A DNA stretch of 64,000 bases, from NCBI GenBank assembly GCA_014607495.2, contig CP053163.1:2398716-2462715 (forward strand). Direction: 5' to 3'. The notes beneath the pieces were generated by a model. The model was not told the origin of the DNA and did no database searches. It worked only from the letters and a program-made list of their open reading frames with translations. Of the stretch, positions 26,240-38,399 are shown one piece after another. The DNA is from Carposina sasakii (taxonomy: Eukaryota; Arthropoda; Insecta; Lepidoptera; Carposinidae). A program made the translations under genes and the position numbers. How positions within the stretch are numbered: position 1 is the first letter of the stretch; each line of letters starts with the position of its first letter.

Positions 26240-26480
26240 AATCCTTGAAGTGGGAGGATTATAGGCAATATAATATCGAGTCGAGTATAGGTACGCTTGT
26301 CGCGTAGGCTATTTTTATTTTGTTAGATTTGGGAGGTTTAAGACGTAACAAATGAACGAAATCAGATTATAATAATTTTTGGATTCAGAAAATAATATTA
26401 GCTTTGACTAATAGTTTCAGTGATACGAAATTGCGACTCTTTTTTTAGTTTAGACTTTAGAATTATTTTACCCGTGTCAA

Positions 26481-26759
26481 ATTTTACTTCTATGCTGCTC
26501 TGAAAGTGAATAAACAAAGTATAATACTGCAGCTGCTTCTCTTTCCGGGCATACTGTACAAGTCAGTAGAGGGACAAGAGGGTCTTGGTGTTTTGTAGGT
26601 GATGGGCTGACCACCTGTCACTACTAACCGAACTTGTACATCTCAACTATACCCTTAAAATTGGTCAGGAGTGGCACCATGTGGTTCTATCGTCCCTTGG
26701 TGCTCTGCCTACCCCGTAAGGGATAAAGGTGTGATTATATGTATATGTATATATGATTA
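26481..26759 (+). repeat. SINE-A copy 3, full length with 13-bp TSD
   Basis: 279 bp in plus orientation, flanked by TTACCCGTGTCAA at 26468-26480 and 26760-26772. The body is close to copies 1 and 2, including the GACAAGAGGGTCTTGGTGTT string. Confidence 0.88.
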
Positions 26760-26772
26760 TTACCCGTGTCAA

Positions 26773-28378
26773 CAAAATATCAAAATGGTATTAATACATG
26801 ACAGCGAGCGTGCAGTGGCATACTCTTGCCTATTTTACTATACAAACCTAATAATAACCCAAATAATCCCCAACAAAATCGGCGAAACAATCGCACAAAT
26901 ACACAATCTCCCAGCACAAATCCTTCTTAAACAAAGCCATTCGAAGGCCCATTAGCCATTCCTCTGGTGAGAGGTCAAGTTATCGAGCCAAGTCAATGTG
27001 TCAGGGGCGCGACAATTCTTCCGAACCCCTCCGAATGTGGGTCGCAGCATTGTGTAAAGAGAAGAATAGGACTGCTTTCAAGATTATTTAGATTTGGAAC
27101 TCTTTCTACTCTTGACCCTTTTACACTCTTGCCAAGGATATAAAAACCTGAGCGTGTAAACAATTTTTGATTTGCCTTGCGAGAGCTTGGCAATACTAAT
27201 AGATGATCTTGACGGGTTTTCGGACAAGGAAGTCAAGATTGCCTGACAGGATTACTGGCTTATTCGCACGCGTGTAAATGGCACCCAGCATTTATATAGG
27301 CTTGGGGAGGCTTAAGGATTTTCACCAAGCGAGTAATGTCAGATCTGACTGTCTGGACACACATAAATAAGGAGATTCTGGTAAAAAATATTGATAACGG
27401 TGATACTATTCTCTTTGCATTGTGCCAGCGATTACCCCGCACCACCCGTCGCTTTATCGTCCGACTATATCTCACTGCGATTTAAAGCCATTACTTTTCG
27501 ATTAAGATCAAAGGTGATATCGATTTTCCAAAGATACTGTATGTTTGTTCAGGTCAGAGGTTATTCAACCAGGACTCTATGTGACAATCCCAGTATGATA
27601 GACACACAATTTAACAAATGTTATTCATTATAAGCTTTTATTTAGTTTCGCCTGTCCCGTTGTCTGTCTGTAACCAAATCTTGCAAGTCAAAGATCCACT
27701 TTCTGGTTTCCGATTGAGCCGAAATTTTGCATGCATGTATAAATCGGATGACAATGCAATATTATTACGACATATAGCTGATCTGATGATGGAGCTGGAA
27801 GGTGGCCATATGAACTCCGTAATTAAATTTTAATTTTTTTTTTAAATTAAAAGCTTGTTTTTAAAAAGGTTTTTATAAAGTGAAGTTATTATAAAATTAA
27901 TCCTGAGTCATGGAGAAAGATTGCCGCGCGAACCATCTAATCAATATTGCATTCTAGTTATGTATGTATTCGAGATTACATTATAATTTAGCCGGTAGCG
28001 TAATATTAAAGTAGAGTTTCCTTGAGCGGAAGTGGTTCTGAGAAAGCTTTCAATTGAGCAGGAGAAGATTAACTCAATTTCTAGATTTAACTTGTCTCAT
28101 TATAGACTTTGATTACGGAAGAGATATGTATTTCAAGTCATATTACGACCGTTATACTCATATGAGCCTTTAGTGACACATTATTCTTAGCGTGTTTTAC
28201 TAACTTCGCAAGGCCGAAGGGAGAGGAGATAATCCTAAGTCGTATAGCAAAGATTAAGGTCACTATACATAATAGGCTTAGGCTATCTGTACATGAAACT
28301 GCGAAAAGCTCAACACATGCATCCGTATAAATTTAACTTTGTTCTTCAATAATTTCCGAAAAAAAAATATATTTAGTA
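26773..28378. other. Unassigned DNA
   Basis: No repeat or gene recognised with confidence. Frames between 26993 and 27833 are short and lack signatures. Confidence 0.5.
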
Positions 28379-28545
28379 GACTAGTGGCCGCCCGCGACTC
28401 CGTGGACTGCAGAAAAACTTGACCGAATTGTAAACACTTGAACACACACAAAAATTTCATAAAAATCGGTCCAGCCGTTTAGAAGGAGTTCAATTACAAA
28501 CCCACACGAACAGAAGATTTATATATAGGTATATAAAGATAGTAT
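28379..28545 (+). repeat. Insect SINE-like repeat, CTAGTGGCCGCCCGCGACTC type
   Basis: CTAGTGGCCGCCCGCGACTC to AAAATCGGTCCAGCCGTTTA, then an AT-rich tail. Shares its start with the copy at 50185. Confidence 0.7.
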
Positions 28546-28693
28546 TCAGATTATATAGCGCTAATGTCAATTAATGGCCGCAGATTGAAACGAGTGCTTC
28601 AAGTAGAGTGGCACTTGGCATGAGCTTCAGCTCATCTTGTCGCCATCGCGTCATTTTGACTGCATACAAATCGAATAGATTACATGCAGCCTT

Positions 28694-28899
28694 ATCTATA
28701 CTAATATTATAAATGTGAAAGTGTGTGTATGTTTGACCGTCTTTCACGGCAAAACTACTGAAACTATTTGTATGAAATTTGGTACACAAATAGTCTAGAG
28801 CCCGAGAAAGGACATAGGCTACTTTTTATTGTAGTAGGTGGCACCATCGCGCGACAATCGAATACCGCGTGGACGAAGTCGCGGGTTAGCTACATAGTA
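28694..28899 (+). repeat. Insect SINE-like repeat, CTATACTAATATTATAAATG type
   Basis: Starts CTATACTAATATTATAAATG, contains GGCAAAACTACTGAAACTAT and AAAGGACATAGGCTACTTTT, and ends GTGGACGAAGTCGCGGGTTA. Relatives are at about 30712-30820, 43530-43680 and 20340-20680. Confidence 0.75.
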
Positions 28900-29035
28900 A
28901 TCTCATAAATATTGGCCAGAGTTGCGCAGGCATCTACTAATATCTGCAAACCGGCGGCGCCCGCCTGTCTGTCGTCGAGTCAGCTCGATTCCTAGCCAAC
29001 AAGGTCAGGACTTCAGAAGATATTTTATCTAAAAG

Positions 29036-29416
29036 TAGGGTGTTTTTTCGTTGCCACCCTTAACGAAGGGTACGTACTCTATACATCAAATAAAGTAAGT
29101 TTATGCCAAAAAAAATGCTGAGAAAGATGTCATTTGGTAAAAAAAAAATTAATTCCTTGATCGGGCAAAATTTATGGTGTCCAGTGTTTATGGTAGTTTT
29201 TTCATAGACAGATATTAATTATTTCTCGTGAAAAAATATTGCTACGCGCGTCTATGTGCATTTATGCAGAAAAACGCAGTCTATTTACTCAACTTTGGAC
29301 CCTAATATCTTGGGAACCAGACACTTCCAAGGTATACTTCCATGGAGAAAACTGATTGTGATGATGAGGAGATTCCGTAGTTTTCGGGAACGTTGACGAC
29401 CAAAAAACACACTGTA
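29036..29416 (+). mobile_element. 370-bp MITE family, second nearly full copy
   Basis: Same layout as the copy at 49448 (GTTTTTTCGTTGCCACCCTT to GACCAAAAAACACACTGTA). The ends are slightly eroded. Confidence 0.8.
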
Positions 29417-29999
29417 GGTATCTACATACTCGTATAGCATAGGTTTGGATTTTAGGTTATTCTTAGACATAACACAGCATGTCTGTTTCTAAATCTTGTT
29501 TGAAGGACACATTGTTTTAGTCTCCGATATACCATGATAAACGCTATTTCTATCACCATAAGACTTGGCAATCCTGGTCAAGTGCACTTATGTGCTAGGT
29601 ATCTGACCAAAATCCGCATGAACTGATCATTAGTGTGGAGTCAGGTCGCTAGTTTGGTATAATTTTGGCGCATTTTCGACGATAGCACTTGCACATTCAC
29701 CTTGGCATTGCTCCAAAACTTAAATGGGAATTTCACTTATTCCCGTCGTTTTGTTTGTTTCTGTTATTTTCTGAATTGATTTTTTTATTACTTAGCCTAG
29801 AACGTGCTTGCCAAATATCAAATAGGGGTTAGATGAGAAAAACTTTGAGTGACCAACTGTTACCTGGAAAATATCCTGCTAAATCGGGTGCAGATCAATT
29901 CAGTGCACCAAAGATTCCACCCGAACGAACATAGTTAGCTGTAAGGAATTTATTAACATTCCTTTTTAAAATTTTAAATTATCTCCTTTCTCCGTTATA

Positions 30000-30450
30000 T
30001 CAGTTAGCGCTTTAAATATATCTTTTCAAGAGATCGGCCTCTCCGATCCAATACGGCATCACTGCTACAAACTCCCCGATTTAATTCTGGGGCTTTAGGG
30101 TATTCTTTCTCGGTTCAGGCGGTTAAGCTCTGGAATGAATTACCCCATACGGTTAGAGATTGTCGCACTGTTGGCACATTTAGGGAAAAGCTGAAGAATC
30201 ACTACCTGTCCATTATTTGAATATACTGTCATTTGTTTCTCTCCTTTTTTTTCTTAATGTAGTTATGTAGAATTTGTTTAATTGCACATGTTACCCTGTT
30301 GTTAACAATTCTTTCTCTTTACTTGCTTGGCTTGCTGGAAGAGATCTCTGGTAGAGATAAGCTTGCCATTGTACATGCATCTCTTCTTTTATGTTGTATG
30401 CCATATTTATTTTTGTGTATGTGCAATAAAGAATAAGAATAAGGAAAATG
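30000..30450 (+). mobile_element. Non-LTR LINE (CR1/Jockey-like) 3' end
   Basis: At 30101-30220 the frame reads YSFSVQAVKLWNELPHTVRD, then GTFREKLKNHYLSII and stop, the usual C-terminal end of CR1/Jockey-type ORF2 proteins. A 3' UTR follows with GGAAGAGATCTCTGGTAGAG and a terminal GTGCAATAAAGAATAAGAAT. 5' truncated and inactive. Confidence 0.82.
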
Positions 30451-30834
30451 ATAACTCACTGGTGTACTTTAATATCCAATTTACTACAGTCGCTAAGTGC
30501 ATATATGTAATCTACAAGTTAAAATAGCTTTACATAGTATCCCGTTGCCACTATAGTTTACTCAAAGCAAACTCAAAGTAACAATAGTTATATTGATGCA
30601 TTTTGCAGTAAAGGTCAGAACTTCAGAAGCGTTAAAGGTTATAGTGCAGTGTAGTGCATGATGCACTTAAATCTAAATCATTACGCCTAGATTTCATACC
30701 CTTATCAATATTATAAAGTAACTTTGTCTTTCAATTTGTCACGGGAAAACTAGTAGTTCAACCGATTGAAATGAAATTTGTTTGATATACAGGTCCTGAG
30801 AAGGGACAATATTTTTATAAAATTATTAATAAAG

Positions 30835-30965
30835 AAATGGAAAAAATTCTTCACCCGAGTAGGGACTCGAACCCACGACCTCTGCATTCCGTGCCAGCGC
30901 TTTTACCAACTGAGCTCAATTATTCGAATTCCGGGTCAATTATTCGAATGACGAATTTTACAATC
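30835..30965 (-). repeat. tRNA-like SINE head, minus strand
   Basis: On the minus strand: GCTCAGTTGGTAAAAGC (D arm), GTCGTGGGTTCGAGTCCC (T arm) and CTCGGGTGAAGAATTTTTTCC. Anticodon stem pairing is broken and position 33 is not T, so it is not a working tRNA. The AT tail matches the copy at 9494. Confidence 0.75.
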
Positions 30966-31457
30966 ACTTATTAAATATTTTTATCTCGGATTATTTCGTC
31001 TTTTTTTTCTACAGTCAACGCGGACCGTGTAGCGTCCACGAATTATAAATGCAAATGTAACTGTGTTACTCTCTACCGTCAGTATCTACACCGATCATAT
31101 TATACAGGTCAGTTCAAAGAATACTGTGTTGACCTATGGTTTTATTAAATCAAACTACTATTGCAGTATATGTGCCATACTATGTAGACAGAAGTAGGTT
31201 GATCCTGTAAAGCCGTATATTAACCGATGGCTAAGTGCATCTCGCAGGCACTAACACGAGTAATGACCATCGTGCGTTGGCAAGTAAATGTATTAAGAGA
31301 CTCGGTACAGTGAGTAAAACTATGCCTTCTACTGTCCATAAGATAAGAAAAATGTTTATTGCTCTAGTAAAAATGTTACAACGGCAAACTTAATGCTAAA
31401 ACTTAATACATAGCCATAAGTTTTTTATCCTTCTTCTGTTCCTGGATGAGACAAACG

Positions 31458-31860
31458 TTTGTGTATTTTTTTGGGTTCCGTACCTCGTAAGGTAAAAACA
31501 GAACCCTTATAGGATCACTTTGTTGTCCGTCCGTCCGTCTGTCTGTCTAGACCCTTTTTCTCAGGAACGCGTGGAGGTATCACGCTGAAATTTATATCAA
31601 ATACGCAGGTCTACTGTCCCTAAGAGCTGTAAAAAATAAAACTTCTAAGTCAACGCAATCAAAAGATACAGCCGTTTATGTCGCAAATTTCCGCAAATTT
31701 TCGACTTTAGAATATTGAAATTTGGTACGAAGCAACGTCATATAGCACAGATAAAGGAAAAATTGCGATATCCGTAATTTTTAGTTACGTCATATAATAA
31801 AACAGGTATGTACGGAACCCTCGGTGCGCGCGACTCGCACTTGGCCAGTTTTTTTAGTTA
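31458..31860 (+). repeat. Dispersed repeat, GGTTCCGTACC to CTCGCACTTGGCCAG type
   Basis: Starts GGGTTCCGTACCTCGTAAGG, contains a short (GTCC/GTCT)n tract, and ends TACGGAACCCTCGGTGCGCG...CTCGCACTTGGCCAGTTTTT, a very common lepidopteran retroposed repeat (family recalled, not searched). A partial relative with a (GGAC)n tract lies at about 19470-19577 in the opposite sense. Confidence 0.75.
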
Positions 31861-33360
31861 ATAGATTTTATACTTAATTCAGCGTGTCACTTCACGTCAT
31901 CCTAGGTCCGAGATGATGATTGTGGGCTGTTCAGAGTATCATCAAACATGATAAATAGAACCTCAGGGAATCCTATGGGTATTTGAAGTAACGAGTACTG
32001 GTGAAACTGAATAGTTAACTCAACGCCGATACTTTAATCGAATTCAGTTGTTAGTTATTTTATTACTTGACAGTTTTAATATGAAAACAAATCCAATAGC
32101 GTAAAGCAATCTGTCCTTACCTCTCGACTCAGAGCCATATCCAATGTTTTACCAACTTTTAAACCTGTGTAAAGATGTTTTGAACGAAGCTAAGGTAATT
32201 ATTACGCCTTTATTGTAAATTGCGAAATCCATGTTTGTGGCAAGCATATTTATTTAACAAATCGAATACTAATACAGGCCAAGGTAGGATCAAAGGCATA
32301 ATTTCATTACCCGGGAATAGGAAAAGGATTTATCTCTGAACCCGGCGGGGATAACCACAATTTGATGTTAAACCAGCCATGAGGACGAAGTGTTTTTCTA
32401 TTCCTTTCATCTGGAGATCTAAGAAGCAGATGGCTAAATATGTTTGGCAAGATTTCTTGGTCTAATGGAGCGTGTAGACTTGAGGATGTGGTTAAAAACT
32501 CAGAAAATAGGCACCTAGTAAAGCTTGAGAAAGTTCTAACTTAGGCTTCATCCTGAAAAGGCTTTGTGTGGTCCTTTTGAACCACTTTTAGGAACTTCAC
32601 ATTAATATTGCGACGACCTTGTTAATTTTGGGCGTAAAACATATGTTATATTATTTATATATACTCGTAAGTACCTACGCTATGAGCTGGTTCGCAATTG
32701 TTTGTATTATGCCTCACCGTGGATAGATAAATATTTTGGGCTGTTTGCATTGATATACCTAAACGATAAGCAAGCCATCATCATGTGCGAAATTTGGTCT
32801 TTCTGCAACAGCAGATTATTTTTTAGAAATCGGGTACGATACTTTCTGGGATAACTGACAGCTGTTCCCGCGTATACCAATGGCTATTTTTTTCAGAAAC
32901 ATGCTATTTTCAAGTGGTTAAATCATGTGTAACAGATTTTCATTCGCATAGGTATAGGGCATTATTATTACCAAGTTCCTGGCATATTCTATCCTTTTTA
33001 ACTTAATCACAAAGTTAGTTGCTTTCTTCGGGTAGTTAAATACTTGTTTCTTTTTATAAAAAAAAAGCTGGCAGTTATTCAGATTATAACATCAGAATAA
33101 CACAAAGACCTACATAGACTAAACGCGGAGCAAGCCACTAGTGTCTGCTCATTATGTGCGTGATTATGTCAATTTTAACAAACCCATCAATTAACTTTTT
33201 ACGTTTTAGTAATGACCATACTCACACTTATTACAATGGCACTTTACCATTGAATATTAATACTAGGTAATATTCACACAAGATACCGCGAAGGTTGTAA
33301 AAGATAAGTGTTAAAAAATTGTTTACCTAATTACTTACCTACCTATTTGCACTTTTTAAG
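31861..33360. other. Unassigned AT-rich DNA
   Basis: No open frame of note and no repeat recognised. Confidence 0.6.
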
Positions 33361-33484
33361 CTGTGGGGTAAGCACGAACCTTTTTACGCGGCGTAACGCT
33401 AGCGAAATGCTAGCAAAATCTATGTGATTTGACATTTTGACGATAGCGTTACGGACTATCGAGAGGTTCGTGCTTACCCCTCTG
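33361..33484 (-). mobile_element. 124-bp hAT-like MITE, copy 1
   Basis: Ends CTGTGGGGTAAGCACGAACC and GGTTCGTGCTTACCCCTCTG are inverted repeats. The CAGAGGGGTAAGC terminus is hAT-like (CAGNG). Exactly the same length as the copy at 35107 and in the opposite orientation. No clear 8-bp target duplication. Confidence 0.8.
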
Positions 33485-33534
33485 TTTGGTACTGTACGGC
33501 ACGGTCGTGTTCCCGAATTGGGCTAGCTAGAGCT

Positions 33535-33720
33535 GCAGGATCATAAAGAGAGATCCCAGAGTCACGTCTAGCATTACGGGGACAGATGAATAAATGATCA
33601 GTGACAAGTTGCCAGCTCATCGCTTGAGGTAATTCCCGAATTGCTCAGTCGACTCTTACAACACGCACGGAAGGAGATGCAGCTGATATATTCTAGTGAA
33701 GCCCGGCATCAGCATATGTC
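33535..33720 (-). repeat. Dispersed repeat, reverse copy
   Basis: Contains TCAGTGACAAGTTGCCAGCT, CTCAGTCGACTCTTACAACA and CACGGAAGGAGATGCAGCTG, matching the family at 42290 and 50515. Confidence 0.65.
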
Positions 33721-34452
33721 ATGTTAATATACAGTTGTAATTAAACAGTACATCATAAAGGGCAGACGACCAACTTGGTTCCTCTATAAATAGAGACTCC
33801 CGCCTCGCTGCCGCCCCCAGTCCCAAGTGCAATATTATTATGGTGTTATTTTAAGGAGATTATTGATTTTTCTCATACACAATAAACCTGGCTGTATAAA
33901 AGAAACCCTTTAACCCCGACGTCGGTTTATGTAGGTATACGAAATATGCCAAATAAACAATGTGTTACTTTCTAACTTTCCGAATCACGTAAATAGACGA
34001 GTGCACGCATACCTATCGCCAGTGGTTATCATCATAAAAATCCATGTAAAAGGCCAAGGACATAAGCATATACCATACCTTCACTATTAGAAAACTAAGT
34101 GTAGGTTCCAGGTAAAATGCGAGTACATTTCGTATTCTACGTTAATAAGGGCTGAAAGACAAAACCGCGTTGCGGTGCGACGCGAATTCCAGCGTGGCGA
34201 TGCCATACTTGGTGACAATGATTCACTAAATCTAAAAAAAACTCTTAATTTAAAGAAAATGTTGGAAACCCGATGGCCTTAATGTATATCAAAGAATACT
34301 TACTCTAACGAGAGATGTAATGTAAGATATTTCATTTTGATGTTCAATTCAAAGAGAATTACTCTTGCGTCAACCCGGAAGCAGTTTTAAAATTAAAATG
34401 TCTGACGTTGATGTCGATATACTCGTATTATCTTTGATTCAAGAACGCTTGT

Positions 34453-34743
34453 TTGTGGGATTCTAGTGACGAAACTTCTAAAGACAAATTTATAAAACAA
34501 CACCCATGGAAAAGCATTTGTGAAATCATTTATAATCAATCATCAAACAATTATCTTTACAAAGGCAGAGAGACATCTATCCACACTCACTTTAAAATCA
34601 TGGTTACCCTACGGTACAACAGTAAAACGCTCTTTTTCGCGGCGCCGCAACGCAAACTGCCGATTTTAGCGTTGCGGCGACGTAATGCGGTTATGTGTTT
34701 CGGCCCTATACGCGGACTACGTCGCGCGGTACATACAATCTAG
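34453..34743 (+). other. 96-codon open frame, unrecognised
   Basis: Reads MWDSSDETSKDKFIKQHPWK and ends RRRNAVMCFGPIRGLRRAVH. The first two thirds are AT-rich, and the last 120 bp are GC-rich with GCGTTGCGGCGACG-like strings that recur, inverted, near 34168-34190. This looks more like element DNA than a gene. No family recognised. Confidence 0.25.
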
Positions 34744-35106
34744 TAGGTACCTACATCAATTAATACATAAATTCAAAGAAAATATTACAGATCAAATGGT
34801 CTGGAAATTACTCAATTGAATGGAACATCTGCAGTTATTGCTTTCAATTATCTGCTTTTAAAACAGTCTAAAATAAAACTCACATGTACATACCAGACAC
34901 TGATATGATGTACTCTATTCTCAACCCATCTGTATATGATTACAATATGTAGTACTTTTCTTTTTGTACAAATAGCTGTTTTGGGTTACATTGCAATAGA
35001 TTAAATAAGATACATTATCTCCTCTTTAATGTGGTTCTCAATGCTTTATAGTAAACCCTCTTTACACAACCTAAGCAAAATAAGGAGGATATATCTTCTT
35101 TTACAT

Positions 35107-35230
35107 CAGAGGGGTAAGCGCGAACCTCTCGATAGTCCGTAACACTATCGTCCAACTGTCAAATCACATAGATTTTGTTAGAGAGTCGCTAGCGTTACAC
35201 CATATAAAAAGGTTTGTGCTTACCCCCCTG
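35107..35230 (+). mobile_element. 124-bp hAT-like MITE, copy 2
   Basis: CAGAGGGGTAAGCGCGAACC to GGTTTGTGCTTACCCCCCTG. Differs from the reverse complement of copy 1 by scattered substitutions only. Confidence 0.8.
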
Positions 35231-37044
35231 TTCCCACTATGATAAACATGGATGGAAGATCTTCTTTGTGATCCAGCTGTCTACTTAATAATTAAATAAA
35301 TTATTTGGTATTTAGTACATTCCATGGCTCTGTTATCAATCAGTGTATGTAAATGGAGAATAAAGATAAAAGATGTCTGTAATTTTATTTACAGGAAATA
35401 CCTAGAATCATATCTAACATAAATTCAATCATTAATGTAACATTGTCAACTTTATTTAAAGTTAACCACAGTTGGGTGGATACAGAATAAAAACTTAAAT
35501 CTAAAACATATTTACAAATAGATGATTTATTATATTACTGATTTAAGTAGGTGCAACCATCATCAAATTAAGTTTTGTTATATCTGATGCTATTGATATT
35601 TAATTAGTGATAGTTAATGAATGTTAGCTAACTAAACTCCTTTACTCCAAAACTACCGAATGGATTTTGATGATACTTGACAGTTATGTAGTGCATACCA
35701 TAATAGGTTGAGACATGGGTTAATGCATAATTCTTTAAACAAAAAAAAAATATTCAGGGTTTTTCACATCTTTGTTATTTTCTAGATAGAATAGGATTCA
35801 TAAAACTGCTAGCACATCAAGCTCTGCTCAAATCAAGTATCCTAAATGTATATTAACCTCAATTACCCAAAGACATAGAAATGTAGGTCAATGAAAGATA
35901 GTAAGTGCACATAAGTATTAATCAAAAATTATCACCTGTAATCCATCCATAGGTACACTTACATAGGTAATTGAAACCTAAGTGTAAGCAATATGAAACC
36001 TAAAACATTGCATACAATTGTTATTAAAAATGTTACCTATAGGTTTAACTCCAGCCTTGAAGATGACACATAAAGTAGATATATGGTGAATATGAACGCC
36101 CGGTGCTTACTCCACTCTTGGCAGAGCGATACAAGAAGAATATTATACCAGTGTACAATCTATATAGGCTATTGAATATAGGTAACTCTCTAGAATCTAT
36201 TCCAATAATAACACATATTATAGTAAAATGCTTACATACCTCAATTGATTATTCAACCCGTTTGCCACCTCCGCCACTTCAAACGAACCGCTGTGGCACA
36301 GGCACCAGTCAATAAATTACTAAAAAGAACACTTTCACACAGCACGGACAGTTTTTAAAACTTGTGCTTGTAGGTCATTAATAGGAGTCTATAATGGAAT
36401 CTAACAGGATTCACTGATCAAGCAAGCAAAATGATAATATCCGACAAATCTTGATGTATTTGTTTTCGATTTTTAATAATTGATGATTTGTTTGACATAG
36501 ATTGGTTTTTTCGTCTTGTTTTTTATAGTTTATCCGAAGGAAAGGCAAGGGGAACTAGGCCCATACAGCCATTGTCTTTAGTAAATGATTTCTGAATTTA
36601 TGATGCATGATAATGTTAATGATGACGTTGAATGGAAACGTCGGGAAAATTCTCAAGAACAAGTGTAAATTTAGTCAAAATGAAAAATTATTGCAGTAAC
36701 AACATACATGGGCCCATGAAGACATCGTATTCCTGCTAAAGTTTTACTCGGCTTACCTGCGTATAAAACCATGCACACACACTAGATTCACACCACAAGT
36801 AATCAAAATATAACTTATCTACCAGAAAAACATCACTTTACGGACACATGCAAGCCATTTACAAATAATTTTTGATTTTCACAAGAAAATTAGACTTGCA
36901 CCCTTCCAGCTTTTCCCGCCAAAATCCTGGTTTATTTCGTTCGTTGTCAGTCGGACATTGACATAAGAGATTTTTAAAATGGTTCCAACTATAAATCTAT
37001 TAATAACCCACCTTCTGAATCTCAGATGAATGATTTCTGCAAAC
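35231..37044. other. Unassigned AT-rich DNA upstream of Rbcn-3A
   Basis: Very AT-rich. A donor-like CAATTGAG|GTATGTAAG on the minus strand near 36240 could mark a noncoding first exon of a divergent gene, but no coding exon follows. Frames at 36103 and 36879 are unrecognised. Confidence 0.5.
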
Positions 37045-37178
37045 CTAGCATGACCTGCGAAACACGATATGATAAACCGATTTATCGACATTTACCCTGT
37101 CAAAATACAATAAATATAGCCGCCATCTTGAATTTTGTATAGAGGCGATACGATATCCACGATGCGTGGTCATGCTAG
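37045..37178 (-). mobile_element. 134-bp MITE with CTAGCATGACC ends, upstream of Rbcn-3A
   Basis: Starts CTAGCATGACC and ends GGTCATGCTAG, a perfect 11-bp terminal inverted repeat. The same element in the other orientation lies in intron 11 (56733). The short minus-strand frame that starts here comes from the element. Confidence 0.8.
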
Positions 37179-37498
37179 AGGGGCTGAATGCAATACCAAA
37201 AATTACAATTATTCAAGAAATTAATAAGCGCAGAATTAAGGAGCACATTTATAATTATATGATTTCTAATGTAGTAAGCAATACTAAGTCTGTAGCGCAA
37301 CTGCCTATATTATTTCTAGTACACTTAGTAACCGATGATAATAAAAAATAACTAAGAATAAGTAAGTATTATAATCTGGCTGGTCCCTTATTCCCTAGCT
37401 ACCTACTTGACCTCATGAACGTATAAAGAACAACGGACGTAATGCTGCCAATGCACAGATTGAAGCACTGTAATGGCTACGCGATGCGCATGTATGCG

Positions 37499-37946
37499 CA
37501 GTGTTGCCAACCTTAAAAAACTAAAAAACAGCAACTCGCCTAAAAAAAAACCAGTAGAAAACAGTAGGTAAAGAAAAAAAAGGCAGATTTCATAGATTTG
37601 CTCAAGCACAAGGTGTTGTGACTATAAAACAATACGATACGCAATACAGTAGGCGTGTAGCTGTCATTCATTAATTGGGATTTCCCCGTGTATAAAAATA
37701 TGATTGTCAAACACATATAATGTGGTCGGAAATTCCCTCGAATCCCGACTAAAGAAGATACTGCCATCTAGTGTCATTGCGTTTTATTACGTAGTGGTTT
37801 GTCATTGCGTGCGTTTGCAAAGTAGTGTAATAGGTGGCGCTGAGCGGTAGTTGAAAAACAGTAGAAAATAGGAATGAAACAGAAAACATGGACATTAATG
37901 TGAAAACAGCAAATCTACTGTTAAAACAGTAGGGTTGGTAACATTG
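37499..37946. repeat. Possible TIR element, CAGTGTTGCCAACC ends
   Basis: Left CAGTGTTGCCAACCTTAAAA and right AGTAGGGTTGGTAACATTGT are imperfect inverted repeats 450 bp apart. Poly-A-like runs inside give long minus-strand frames with Phe runs. Weak evidence. Confidence 0.45.
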
Positions 37947-38399
37947 TGTATGCGTATTTTCTAGTAGGCAGGCACCGAGCTTACTATGGTTTGTATGTGT
38001 GGGTGGATAACGCGTCAATACACATCACTACTCCATGAAATATCGTTACCGAGCTTAATAAGAATGCTTCACTCTGTGTATTGACAACACTCTGTCCGTT
38101 ATTCTTTATATGTTCATGCTTGATCTTTGTAGATTTCTAAAAAGTAGGTAACATTGAAGTGGAGCTGAAATGGGAATCCATTGCGTGAAATGGGGTTCCC
38201 GAGAGAAAGTAGGTACCTACTCCTGCAGAGTGACGCACGATCGTCTTGACTCGAAGGATATTCCGACCGGTATGCAGGCGGTTTATCTTTTTTTTTGGTT
38301 TGGGCCAAAGTCAATCATAGGAGATTCGCTTACGCCATCATTGGATGGGATTAGTGAATCCCCATTACACCAACGGCAGGTGAAACAGTATACCTGGCA

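Noticed and set aside
36240..36330. First exon of a divergent minus-strand gene
   Set aside because: A donor-like GTATGTAAG is present, but there is no start codon in a useful frame and no downstream coding exon.
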